In this document: piece after piece, positions 1 to 9,538 of the stretch
Position numbering within the stretch: position 1 is the first letter of the stretch
How the letters are laid out: each line of letters begins with the position of its first letter
From: Cristatella mucedo
Lineage: Eukaryota; Bryozoa; Phylactolaemata; Cristatellidae
DNA: 64,000 bases
Assembly: GCA_009760855.2 (NCBI GenBank)
Contig: WPIO01000215.1
Span: forward strand, 124,001-188,000
Direction of reading: 5' to 3'
The notes under the pieces: generated by a model
Told to the model about the DNA's origin: nothing
The model's input: only the letters and a program-made list of their open reading frames with translations
Database searches by the model: none
Translations under genes and position numbers: made by a program

Positions 1-205
1 TTGCTGCAAAGAACTGCAGGGCCCTGCAATTTCACGAACAATATCCAGTTCATAAGCAGCAGCTACTGATGCTAAACACTAGATAACAACGCCGATACAG
101 TTTTTTGTAAGGTAATGTATCTCTGTTTGTAACTCCACAAAGCCATAGAGACTGAGTGAGTGTTGTTACACAGGAGAGGTTTCTCTATAGTGCACTCAAA
201 GCCCT

Positions 206-505
206 TAAATTACAAATTAGGACAGCATTTAGTGGGTCCCTGTGATTCGTCCTTGATGTGCTTATGCGTGCTGACACTGTGCATGCTGCCACTAACCACA
301 TTTGCATGCTGACCCTGTGCATGTCACCCCTAACCATATTATTCATTTTGTTTGTTTTTCAAGTATGATTGTACTTACCATTCAATTGCATTTAACTTTG
401 CAGCAAATGTAAAGCGCCTAGAGAGAGATTAAGTTCTCTGAGGGTGCTTTATCAAGTGAATTATTATTACTATTATTATTATTAAATTAAATTAACCTTT
501 AATTA
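206..505 (+). mobile_element. LINE-B 3' UTR inserted in LINE-A
   Basis: Carries the full LINE-B 3' end signature: gacagcatttagtgggtcc, gctgccactaaccac, the tail hairpin agcgcctagagagag, and an (ATT)n-like end. It splits a reverse LINE-A copy, so it is the younger insertion. No coding part remains. Confidence 0.8.
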
Positions 506-639
506 AAAATTACCTTTGGTACTTCTTTGGTAGCCAACATACATCATGTCAAGCACCAACGAAAAAGTGAGAGAAGCATGGCTGAGTCAGGAGAGTTACT
601 GAGCTAGTTAGTAGTATGCAAGTAGCACCTCAGGTAGGG

Positions 640-725
640 TCCATGAGATCCTAGGAGCTAAGGAACTTGCTCGTCAGAACTGATGTCGTGGGTTTGAACC
701 CTGCAACAGAGCTAACCTTCCTTTG
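640..725 (+). repeat. tRNA-like SINE head (fragment)
   Basis: Contains a B-box-like ggtttgaaccc at about 691-701 and a weak A-box-like stretch upstream, with no paired acceptor stem. It interrupts the LINE-A copy, so it looks like a SINE insertion rather than a tRNA gene. Confidence 0.4.
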
Positions 726-1040
726 TTGCCATCTGCAAGTTGTAGTGACAGTCGTTAATACTCTTCTGCCAAAATGCAAATGAGGCTGGTAAATCAGTTA
801 ATTTTTATTTTATTTATAGTGTGGCTGGAAAGAATATACTGCAGTCGGCTGCTAAAGATTACACGTCATTGTGTAAGAATTATGGAAGAGAGTTCCATAC
901 TCACTGCAGGATCCTGCAGAGCAAAAGCCTCTGTCGCCAACGATCGATTAGGCAGATGAATGGATGAGCTTACTTATTTATTTATTTATTGTCCACGCAG
1001 AAAGCTGAAACTGGTTCTGGAAGTTTAGCTAAAAAAAAAT

Positions 1041-1180
1041 GTAATTCATTTTTATAGCGCCCCCAAGAGAACCTAATCTCTGTTCAGGCGATTCACATGT
1101 GGCTCGGGGCTCGAGCCGACGACCTCAGCCACACCTTGGTCAGGGCCAGCACCTTAACTGCTGGATCAAACCAGCTCGGT
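1041..1180 (-). repeat. SINE-A copy
   Basis: Read on the minus strand it has a tRNA-like head (A-box region around cagttaaggtgc, B-box ggctcgagccc) and then the tail hairpin gcgcc...gagat...gggggcgct shared with LINE-B, ending in an AT-rich stretch. Nearly full length. Confidence 0.8.
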
Positions 1181-1439
1181 GAGGCATGAAGGAGCCAAGC
1201 TGCGACCAAGCTATGTGGGTCAGTGTAAGAACTTCAACCTTACATAAGGAATCTCTTTCCATTAATGTATCATACATTGTGATTATAACACAGTTATCGC
1301 CGTCCAAGCTGCAGCAGTCACAGCTGCAGGCTGCTTGCCCAGTGGCCTTAGACCTCTGTGATCCAGCATTACCTTCGACCTTAGCACTAAAACCAAACTT
1401 TAGACTGTATTTCCTGCTGTTGTCACAGTGAAACATTAG

Positions 1440-1595
1440 CTATAATTCATTCGTATAGCACCTTCAGAGTTCTTAATCTCCATGCAGGCACCATATGTGC
1501 CACGGGGTTCGAGCCCACCACCTCAATCATCAATGCACTCACCTTGACCTTGGTTGAGGCAAGCACCTTAACCACTCACCCAAACTAGAGTGGCT
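1440..1595 (-). repeat. SINE-A copy
   Basis: Same order as the copy at 1041-1180 but more diverged: B-box ggttcgagccc is intact (on + as gggttcgagccc) and the tail hairpin is degenerate. Confidence 0.7.
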
Positions 1596-1599
1596 TTAA

Positions 1600-2440
1600 T
1601 TCTGCAAAGCTACTAAGGAATGCAGTATGTGAGTAGCCACAGGCAACTTCCCTAGGAATGATCCGAAAACACTATCAGGTAGAATGTCCGGCAGATCTCA
1701 AACTCTGCCTATACAACCACCCAGAAGCTCTGGCAAGCAGGTTTTTATTTAATGCAAATGATCAACGGTCTGCGGCCACAAGGCACAGGAGTGCATGTAA
1801 TCAGGCCGGCCCGAAGCCTGCGGTTATGGACAGGGATCCGGACCGGAATGGGACAACACGGATCGAAACCCCTGGCACTGAATTCGAGCCACCGACTTGT
1901 ATACAATTATTGGCAATCAGCAGGCAGAGTAAAAAAGGGCAAATCTATGGAAACAAGATGGAGCCGGAGCTCATTCTCATGCCGAGTTGCTCGTAGCCAT
2001 TTGCCGAGCTAACGGATCCTAATCTTCACACCCCCTCCTACCGGCAAGCAGCAAAGTAACTCTGCACAGCTGATCAACTATCAGCTAGATTTACTAAATA
2101 AATCTTAACGAACCAGAGAGATAAACTACCTCTAGAAAAAAAGAGCACATCGGATAGGCAGCAGCTTTAACAAAGTCCACATCCTGCACCAAAGGTGTAT
2201 TCGAACGAACAATTAGCTAAATCGGATCGACGAGTGGATTCTCTGAAGAGACACTGGCAGAACCGCAAAGTGGTTAGGCTTTGCAACAACCGGGTGCTGC
2301 AAGCTAGCTCCTAGCCAATAAGAAGCTGGCAGCGAAGCCAGCCTTCCTGTTAGGCCTTGACCAAGCTTCCTACTTACCAAACCTTCAGCGACTACTGCAA
2401 AGGCTGCTGCTTCGGCATCCATTTGCCACTCGGGGTACTC
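1600..2440. other. Tract with no recognised gene
   Basis: About 840 bases without a recognisable repeat family. Open frames here are short, overlap on both strands and lack matching splice signals. I see nothing in it that can be supported. Confidence 0.5.
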
Positions 2441-2442
2441 AC

Positions 2443-2572
2443 CTTTCGCCGGTCAGCTGTCTGAGGTAGTCAAAGGCCTCGTAGAAGTTCCGTGTCACCA
2501 CAGCTGCATTATCGTCACCTTGACTACTGACTAGTGTGGCAGCCATGCTCCGGCCGAGCAGCAGCCCCCCCC
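2443..2572 (-). CDS. Candidate coding exon, protein family unknown
   Basis: On the minus strand a good donor (GAAAG followed by gtgagt at 2442) closes an open frame that reads NAAVVTRNFYEAFDYLRQLT, which looks like real protein. Two starts are possible. An ATG at 2546-2544 has an in-frame TGA upstream, so this could be a first coding exon of 104 bases. Alternatively a splice acceptor (ttacccag) at 2573 gives an internal exon of 130 bases, phase 1 in and phase 2 out. The NAV gene must continue leftward on this strand, so it could be a NAV exon, but the residues do not resemble the Ser-rich middle of NAV. A separate gene starting inside a NAV intron is the other option. I do not recognise the family. 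Confidence 0.4.
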
Positions 2573-4559
2573 CTGGGTAAGATCAGCAGCTCATCTAGTA
2601 TCAGCCTCCAGCTCCTCTGAGGTGAGTGGGACTTCTTCGAGGCAGCCGAAGTTCGACTTCGAAGCCTTGCCGAATCGAGAGCAGACAGGTCTGGCAGTCG
2701 CAGTGGCCCAGCCCCCTGTTAGCCTGTGCTGCCGGCCTCCGCGACGGTATTTGGCTTGCTTCAAACGACCAGAATCCAGGTCCGACCGAAGCCGGCAGCC
2801 AGCTAGCCAGCCAGCCAGCCAGCCAAGCAGGGCCAGACCTCAGATCCGACGAGTGAATCGCTTTCTGGCTGGCCGGCCGGCTGGGCCCCACCCAGCCCCT
2901 CTAACTGAACAAGCCGAACTGTGCTGTGTTTATAAACAGGACCACCCAAAAGGGTCGATTGACTACCTGGTGAATGACTGAGAATACAAAGAGAGCTGGG
3001 CCGAAGGAAAGCATTTAGCAGCCATTAGCCAGCCTGGAATTAGCAGCTCTTTTGTCCCCAAATAACAATAACAAGTTGTGAGGTCACACCTGCAGTGGGT
3101 AGCTGCAACTCCCGTGGGCAAAGGTGGCTACTCCACCTCAATCCCAGTCATCCCTCCCCCGGAAAAAAATTAGAGGACGTCGGTCCGAATCAGCAATCAG
3201 CAATTGCAGCAGCTCTGGCTGTCACAGCTAGGAAGTGCTCGAGCAGCCGTGCTACTCGGGCTCATCGTTCTGCCTGCTGCAATAGTAGCTCCGGCATCCA
3301 TTCTAGTTTGACAGCTTCAAATTCGCAAATAAAACAGAGGCACAAAGGAAGCAACTGAAATAGACCTTCTGGAGAGGCTTCGGGCACACAAAAACATTTC
3401 CACAATAATAATAATTACAAAGTATCTGCATGAAGCAATGAAAGAAAGAAATCTCTATGTTGGCACTTTAAAATCGCGATTAATCTTTAAAAAACGGTAG
3501 CACAAGGGTGACAAGGATGTATGTTTCACGGACAGACCTGTGTAGATAACCGCAATGACTTCAAGGGTACCTACAGTCTGCATAAAGACAGACACTGCTT
3601 CGACGATACTGTGATTGCCATTCCTACAGCAACTTCTGGCACTGCAGCAGGTTGAACCATGAAATAAGAAGCTAATATGCACTCATGCAGAGAAACAGTT
3701 GCAGTTTTCGGACAATAGGTCTTGGTAGCACATTCAGGAGATGGTAAAGTATCAGGATTTTGGCGTGCCGAAGGCCCCTTTCTCAAAAAATTCAATGCGA
3801 CTACTGTGTTTGGCACTTCTTGGGGAGTGGTCAAGGTCTGAGACCTCTGGTTTCGTGCATAAGTAGACCTGGACATAGAATAGACCTGGTTCGAGATTTA
3901 TGCAAGCAATCAGCAGAGCAGTTACAACGACATGCCAACCAACAACATTTCCTGGTGAAAAAAGAGCTGCAGAAGCAACCTGATACAGAAGTCTCAGAAT
4001 ATACCTGAAATGCCAAAAGAATGGTGATCTGAATGAAGTAAAAAAGTTTCAATTAAGCACATGAGAAGTTGGTTAAATTTAGCTAATGCATTCGACAAGC
4101 AGAGAGGTCAGTCATAGAAAATGGTACACAATAATTCTTTATTTCCTCACTCATCCACAAACCCTGTCTGGCAGCCTTTCCTTTGTACCGTGCTATAATT
4201 GCATACATTTTTTGGACCATTCAGGCCTTTGATTGTGTATGCTCAAACTAGCAGACTTCAAACCCTTGATGGTCTCTGAGAATTTGCAAGGGAAGGTTGT
4301 CCGAAGGCATATTGAGGAGGGAAATACCCTCTAAATTAAGTCAATCGTACTTATCAGTGCTCAGACTGTGCAAAACAGTAGTTTGTAAGGTATAACAAAG
4401 TAGAAATAACAAATAATTGGCCCAGCAATGACAAAACATAGTCATTTCACTTTTTTGTGCCTAACAAACAAACTAAAGAGGCAGCACACTCAATACGTTA
4501 CAAATGCTGCTAAACCGCTCGAATCCCGTGCTTTAGCTCTGCTTTTTCGGCCTGAAGAC
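2573..4559. other. Mostly unassigned tract
   Basis: Includes a GC-rich stretch at about 2600-2900 next to the candidate exon at 2443-2572, which could be promoter-proximal. Apart from the weak exon candidate at 3571-3623, no gene or repeat family is recognised. Confidence 0.4.
3571..3623 (-). CDS. Weak exon candidate
   Basis: Minus-strand open stretch reading NGNHSIVEAVSVFMQTV between an AG at 3625-3624 and a gtaccc donor at 3570. The pyrimidine tract before the AG is poor. Its phases (2 in, 1 out) fit both the NAV exon ending at 7588 and the candidate exon starting at 2572, but such a fit arises by chance often. Kept only as a lead. Confidence 0.2.
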
Positions 4560-4695
4560 CTAATAATAATAATGGTAATGCAATTGATATAGCTCCCTCA
4601 GAGAACTAAATCTCTTTCTAGGCGCTTCACATTTCCTGCAGGGGGAAGCACAATTGAATGGTGAGTAACATCGTGCTTGATAAACATGAATACAC
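4560..4695 (-). mobile_element. LINE-B 3' tail fragment
   Basis: Begins with (TAA)n, then the reverse tail hairpin (gagaactaaatctctttct, ggcgcttcac) and 3' UTR words. It abuts a forward LINE-B copy. Confidence 0.75.
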
Positions 4696-4699
4696 ATCA

Positions 4700-5060
4700 T
4701 ACCACCTCTCGCCGACCTGCACTGGCTACCAGTCAAGCAACAGATTTACTTCAAGGTTTTGTCACTCACTTTCAGGTCATTTCATTCTTTGGCTCCAGCC
4801 TATCTCTCAGATCTACTCCCCCACTAGGCAAAGCATCGTACCACCTGCTTTTCGGAATCCAACAGTTTGCCAATACCTCGTACAAACTTCAAATCCTTTG
4901 GAGACCGGGGGTTTAGGTTGTATAATCCCAAAGCCTGGAACTCCCTCCCGACTTGTGCCAGAACATCCCCTGACTTGACAACATTTAAAAAGAACTTAAA
5001 ACACACCTATTTACGACAGCATTTAGTGGGTCCCTGTGATTCGTCCTTGATGTGCTTAAT
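4700..5060 (+). mobile_element. LINE-B RT C-terminal fragment
   Basis: Forward frames read LHWLPVKQ, then SLTFRSFHSLAPAYLSDLLP and PKAWNSLPTCARTSPDLT, the region after the RT core of CR1/Jockey-type LINEs. It is frameshifted and followed by the start of the 3' UTR. It is the left arm of an inverted repeat with 5290-5880. Confidence 0.75.
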
Positions 5061-5061
5061 A

Positions 5062-5287
5062 ACAAAAATATTAATAATAATGCACTTGATAAAGTACTCT
5101 CAGAGAACTTAATCTCTTTCTAGGCGCTTTAAATTTGGGGTGACATGCACAGGGTCGGCATGCAAATGTGGTTAGTGGCAGCCTGCAGTGTCAACAGGGA
5201 TAATCACAGCAAATGTAAAGCGCCTAGAAAGAGAGTAAGTTCTCTGAGAGCACTTTATCAAGTGCATTATTATTAATATTATTGTTA
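5062..5287. mobile_element. Two short LINE-B tails, opposite strands
   Basis: A reverse tail (about 5065-5195, with cttaatctctttctaggcgc) is followed by a forward tail (about 5205-5287, with aaatgtaaagcgcctagaaa). Together they form the loop between the arms at 4700-5060 and 5290-5880. Confidence 0.65.
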
Positions 5288-5289
5288 TT

Positions 5290-5880
5290 AAGCACATCAA
5301 GGACGAATCACAGGGACCCACTAAATGCTGTCGTAAGTAGGTGTGTTTTTAAGTACCTTTTAAATGTGGTCAGGTCAGGGGATGTTCTGATGCAGGTCGG
5401 GAGGGAGTTCCAGACTTTGGGAGCATAAAACTAAATGCACGCCACGGTCTCCAAAGGATTTGAAGTTTGTAAGAGGTATTGGCAAACTGTTGGATTCCGA
5501 AAAGCAGGTGGTACGATGCTTGGCCTGGTGGGGGAGTAGATCTGAGAGATAGGCTGGAGCCAAATAATGAAATGACCTGAAAGTGAGTGACAAAACCTTG
5601 AAGTCGATCTGTTGCTTGACTGGTAGCCAGTGCAGGTCGGCGAGAAGTGGTATGATGTGTCAACTGCGACGCTCACGACAGACAAGCCTAGCTGCAGAGT
5701 TTTGCACCAGCTGCAATCGCTTGATTGCACATGCCGGTAGGCCCGTAGGCAGTGATTCGCCGAAGTCGAGACTGGATGTCACGAATGTATGGACCAACTT
5801 GGACGTAGTATCCTTATCTAAACAAGCCCGAATTCTAGCAATGTTATGTAGCTAAAAGTAGGCAGACTTGACTGTGGAGC
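5290..5880 (-). mobile_element. LINE-B RT C-terminal fragment
   Basis: Minus-strand frames read [11 protein letters not shown], the HWLPVK-like region, FRSFHYLAPAYLSDLLP and the Trp-rich end, followed by the start of the 3' UTR near 5290. Frameshifts break the ORF. It faces the copy at 4700-5060. Confidence 0.75.
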
Positions 5881-6189
5881 TGATGTGGTCGTCTAACGAG
5901 AGGTCACTTTGGAATATGACATGTAGATTTTGAGCTGATTCAACAGGAGGGAGATATGCTGGCAGAGCCAATTTTGAGCGTCAGCCTTTCCAATCTCTGA
6001 ATCAAACTGGGTTCGCCCATAACTAGTAACCTTACAAGGAACAACATTGAAGTTTTTTATCGACCCCGGCTGAGTGGACTCTTGGGCCAGCTTTATACAT
6101 AGGGGCAGACAAGACTTAGAGGCTTCCACTCAGCTTGAAGCAGAAAATGCAGAGTCGCAGTTGAGCCTACACCACACGAATCACTACGC

Positions 6190-6282
6190 GATAGAGGCAA
6201 TACAAGATTGCCCTGCTGTGAGACTCGAACCCACGATGTAGGTCTTGAAATTTACACCTGCCTTACATGTGGGCTACTATTA
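6190..6282 (-). repeat. SINE-C fragment
   Basis: Has the conserved reverse B-box context (gactcgaacccacga), a preceding gattgccc and the reverse head end. The 3' part is missing. Confidence 0.5.
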
Positions 6283-6379
6283 TGCAGGCATGCTACATGA
6301 TGCATATGCATGCTGCAAGACCTGCTTGCCTGCCCTGTGCCATGGCAGCCACGACATCTCCGGCAACACAATGTCAAGC

Positions 6380-6650
6380 TAATAGCACTTTCACCCTAAG
6401 AGAACTTCACTCTTTTTTTAGAGACTTTACAAATGCTGCACAGGAAGCACTAGCATATGGTGAGAGGTGAGATGCACCATGTGTCAGCTTGCTTACTATG
6501 GTTAGTGGTAACGTGTATATCGTAAGCACACACAAGCATACATAAATAAAAAATCCCAGGGACCCAGCAAATGATGTAACGAACAGGTGCGTTTTAGCTT
6601 CTTTTCTAGTGACGTCAATCGTTAGCTTTTTGGCTGTCTGCCCAAGCAAA
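6380..6650 (-). mobile_element. Diverged LINE-B 3' end
   Basis: Weak match to the reverse 3' end: aatagcactttcaccctaag, then a degenerate tail hairpin, caggaagcac, atggttagtggtaacgtg and gacccagcaaatgatg. Confidence 0.55.
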
Positions 6651-7587
6651 CAGCTTATGTAGGATCATGTCAGTGATGCAGGGCTCTATGGCCTGCAGAA
6701 TATGAGGGTTGCCTTCGCCCCAGCAGCAGCTGGCTCCAATACTAAGTAACGATGTCAGCTGCAGTAGAACTTTCCAAGAGCTAGATTAACTTGGATTGCT
6801 TAACAAAGACTGGCCATGAGGAGGGCCCCCAGCCCTCTCACAGACGACCACCCAGAAGCCTTCCTCAGCCACCCTCAAAGGTTACTACCTGCTTGGCTGC
6901 ACGGCCGGCAGCATCCAAAGCAGTGACAGGGCAGTGACTGTTGTATCGACTGCCAGTGCAGCCTGCGGCTGCTTTAAATGGCTGCCTAGTTTAACAAAAG
7001 GCGCAGTTACTGTTCAGCTAAAGCAGGTTTAATCCGCAGCCGAACGAAGAGATGACCTAGCTGATTATGCAGCCACTTGATATATTGTAAAATAGTACAA
7101 TTTCTGCATTTCCTCTCAAATCTGACCCACGGTGGGAGTTTCAGCAGCATCAGCAGTAGCAGCAGTAAGAGTATCACGAGGTGATGCAAGTTGCCAATCT
7201 GAAATAGCCGAAAGGAGCTCCATCGAAACCAACAAAATTGTCTTTTGCCACAGACAACCGAAACTCCTTGCCACTGTAGGAAGCTCAAATGAACTTTAGA
7301 ACTCGAAATACCGTTGACATAATCGATCTAACGGCTCAGGTGGATGGATAGTTCGGGCATGTCAAACGCCCTTTATGAGCTTGGGGCCGTTGCAATAAGG
7401 CAAGTTATTATCACTCACACCAGCGTGGCAGGGCTGTTAAGAGATTTAGTTCTCTTGTGGTACATGTACTGGTAATACTGCGATTGCTAATATTTATGCT
7501 GGGAGCTAGCTTCACCAGTGAAATGAATGTAGAGAGAACAGGAAAGAGACCGATGACTCGCAGGTGCTTGCTGGGCTACTAACATAC
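6651..7587. other. Unassigned intron tract
   Basis: No repeat family recognised. A minus-strand open stretch near 6890-6975 ends in a gtagta donor-like site but is readable in all three frames, so it was not called. Confidence 0.4.
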
Positions 7588-7762
7588 CTCTCGGGACCAC
7601 AGCCTCCACTGACGCCAAGATCTTCATCATCATCATCGTCATCATCGTCGTCGATGCCACCACCGGCTAGCAAACGGCTGCTCTTGGTCATGCATTCTTC
7701 GACGGCCATCATCCCCTCACGAAAGCGCTGCTGCATCTTTCGTGCATAGATCGAAGCTCCAC
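7588..7762 (-). CDS. NAV: NAV homologue exon after the GYxSEGG motif
   Basis: Acceptor ttcatcag at 7763, donor AGAG/gtatgt at 7587; 175 bases, phase 1 in, phase 2 out. Joined to the exon ending at 9366 it completes SGYLSEGGASIYARK, matching the NAV pattern SGYMTDGG-x-x-x-Y-T-R. It continues REGMMAVEECM, parallel to the DGMAVVRETLQ block of vertebrate NAVs, and then an acidic run of nine Asp where they have DADSWDD. The phase fit and motif match make this one of the surest exons. NAV proteins act at microtubules in the cytoplasm and guide neurite and cell migration. The next exon downstream (phase 2 start) was not firmly found; 3571-3623 is phase-compatible but weak. Confidence 0.85.
7622..7656. 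repeat. ATC/GTC trinucleotide run inside the exon
   Basis: About eleven ATC or GTC triplets on the plus strand encode the minus-strand poly-Asp tract of the NAV exon. This is a coding microsatellite, so length variation between individuals is likely. Confidence 0.8.
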
Positions 7763-7929
7763 CTGATGAAAAAACATAGTAGCTGTGTCATCATGGATAA
7801 GCTCGGCCATAATTTAATAGGAAACTCATAAATAGATGCTTCGTGTGCACGTATCAGCTCACCTGCATACTGCTTGGTGTGCTTGTTGATTGCGGATGTT
7901 ACCACAAAATATTTGGTAATGCTTTTTAT

Positions 7930-8000
7930 ACAGCAACTGCAAAGTGCCTAGAGAGAGATTCAGTTCTCTGAGCGTGCTATACAAATTTAATAATATTGTT
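7930..8000 (+). mobile_element. LINE-B/SINE-A tail fragment
   Basis: Only the shared tail hairpin remains: aaagtgcctagagagagatt, then agttctctgagcgtgctat and an AT-rich end. Confidence 0.6.
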
Positions 8001-8604
8001 GTTATATAGATATTATGCTGCAAGCCCAAATATACAGTTGTTCTTGGACATTGATAGTTTCCATATTGTCGCTTGCTTGCTGTCAAACATTTTTTGGATT
8101 GAAATAGTGCTCATCCACATAATGTTGATCTTAGACCCCACTATTTACACAGAAGAGAGTGGTGATGCAACTTGGAACAAGGATAAGAAAATCTAACATA
8201 GATGTATGTATACAGCAAGATAGTGAGCCAGTGCATTGCTGCGTATTTTTAAATTCTGCCATGCATTAGCAAACGCCTTCAGTACTCAGCGAGGCTCCTC
8301 CTTTCTCTAATTATCACTCCATTACCTCATATGATAGCCTAGTCAATATAGTAGGACGAAACGCGATTGGATAACCTTGTGCCAAACTAAAAGCTTGGGT
8401 TTAAAAGTTGTCCCTCGATCGAGCATCATATTTTGATACTCACGGAAGCCCAGCTAATTGAAAATGATACCAGCAATGTATTTTGGCCAACAAACGTCAG
8501 GATGAGTCTTGAGCTAGTTATATGACATTACCAGCATAGCACACAAAAACAAATTTCATATCTTCTATCAGTAGCACCAAGTGGATTTTTATTCCATCGA
8601 GTGC

Positions 8605-8760
8605 CGAGCTGGTTATGCCCAGTGGTTAAGGTACTCATCCCAATGAAGGTCTGGCCGAGGTCGCTGGCTCGAGCTCTGGAGCGTTTGTGAAGCTCCTGAA
8701 CAGATTAAGTTCTCTTAGGGTGCTATACTAATGAATTATATTTGTATATTCTCTTAAGAT
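8605..8760 (+). repeat. SINE-A copy, nearly full length
   Basis: Head gccgagctggttatgcccag with an A-box-like segment at about 8614-8624, B-box-like ggctcgagctc at about 8666-8676, then the tail hairpin (gaagctcctgaacagatt, gttctcttagggtgctat) and an AT-rich 3' end. A good reference copy for the family. Confidence 0.8.
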
Positions 8761-8849
8761 TATGGATCAACCAGACACACACACACACTTGAAACGGTTT
8801 CTCCCAGAAACATTTTCGCGCTGTACCCGGTGCTGGGTAGGTGATGAAA

Positions 8850-9060
8850 ATAATATCAATAGTAATAATAATACTTACAGAGAACCTAGCCTCTTTCTAG
8901 GTACTTGACACATGCAAAAATAGGAAGCATGATCAAATTATAATTGGTAATTTGCACAATATCAGCAAGCACAACATGGTTAGAAGTAACAGGCAGAGTG
9001 TTAACATTTAAAATATGGTTAGTGGAGATACCACTGCCTGGTGTGACATGCCGGCTGCCT
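8850..9060 (-). mobile_element. LINE-B 3' end fragment
   Basis: (TAA)n-like start, reverse tail hairpin (agagaacctagcctctttct), aggaagcatgatcaaatt and atggttagtgg words. Diverged. Confidence 0.65.
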
Positions 9061-9365
9061 TTGCAAAATTACAGCTAGACATGAAAGTACACCACAACCT
9101 TGGTAATCTCCAATTCTCTAACCCTTTTGAGTTGTAAAACCACCCAGCTCTCGCAGATGAGCTCATGAGTGCTTAGCCAATCGACATTCCAGATCGACAA
9201 CCACCTGACAACTGCAAGCAAAGTCTAACCTAATCGTTAGTGCCTGAGCTGCCTGGGTGCCACGCACGACCCAGACGAACCGTGACTGAAATGTGTCCAG
9301 TGCTAAACTGACGATGAACTGAAGTAGCTAGCTCTCCGAAACCAATGCCAGAGGTGGAGGATTAC

Positions 9366-9538
9366 CTTCACTTAGATAGCCACTGAAGTCGTCATAGTGA
9401 TTACCAGTGGCACAGTCGGCCACGTCGGATAGGTAGCCAGCAGAGTAGGAGTCCAAATCTGATGAGCAGTCGTCGCTGCCGCTTCGCAGGCTGCGGACCG
9501 ATGACTTGGTCATGAACGAGCGGTGCATTAAGCCAAAC
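9366..9538 (-). CDS. NAV: NAV homologue exon with GYLSD and GYLSEG motifs
   Basis: Acceptor gaccttag at 9539, donor GAAG/gtaat at 9365; 173 bases, phase 2 in, phase 1 out. It encodes RFGLMHRSFMTK, then an Asp/Ser-rich stretch with SDLDSYSAGYLSD and DDFSGYLSEG. The paired GY-x-S-D/E motifs match GYMSDGDVL and SGYMTDGG of NAV1-3. The split codon for the second Gly of SEGG joins correctly to 7762, and the first codon joins to 10757 to give Arg. This exon is the clearest family signature in the middle of the protein. Confidence 0.9.

Larger units (their letters stand above)
105..1028 (-). mobile_element. LINE-A 3' end, interrupted by other elements
   Basis: Matches the 3' part of the larger LINE-A copy at 22345-23430: the 3' UTR words (aactccacaaag, ttacacagg) lie at 105-205, and the ETKSVGYRM-encoding part resumes near 510 and runs to about 1028 (attgtccacgcag, gctgaaactgg). 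The gap is filled by a forward LINE-B copy, and a tRNA-like segment sits at about 640-725. Diverged and non-coding now. Confidence 0.7.

Noticed and set aside
1-62. Possible minus-strand exon at the window edge (AYELDIVREIAGPC) resembling 16970-17110 (ANAIRELAGPC)
   Set aside because: The similarity centres on the palindrome gcagggccctgc and covers about 21 bases. The second site has no in-phase donor and abuts a LINE-A insertion, so chance is a sufficient explanation.
6890-6975. Minus-strand exon-like stretch ending at a gtagta donor
   Set aside because: All three frames are open, none resembles NAV, and phase cannot discriminate.
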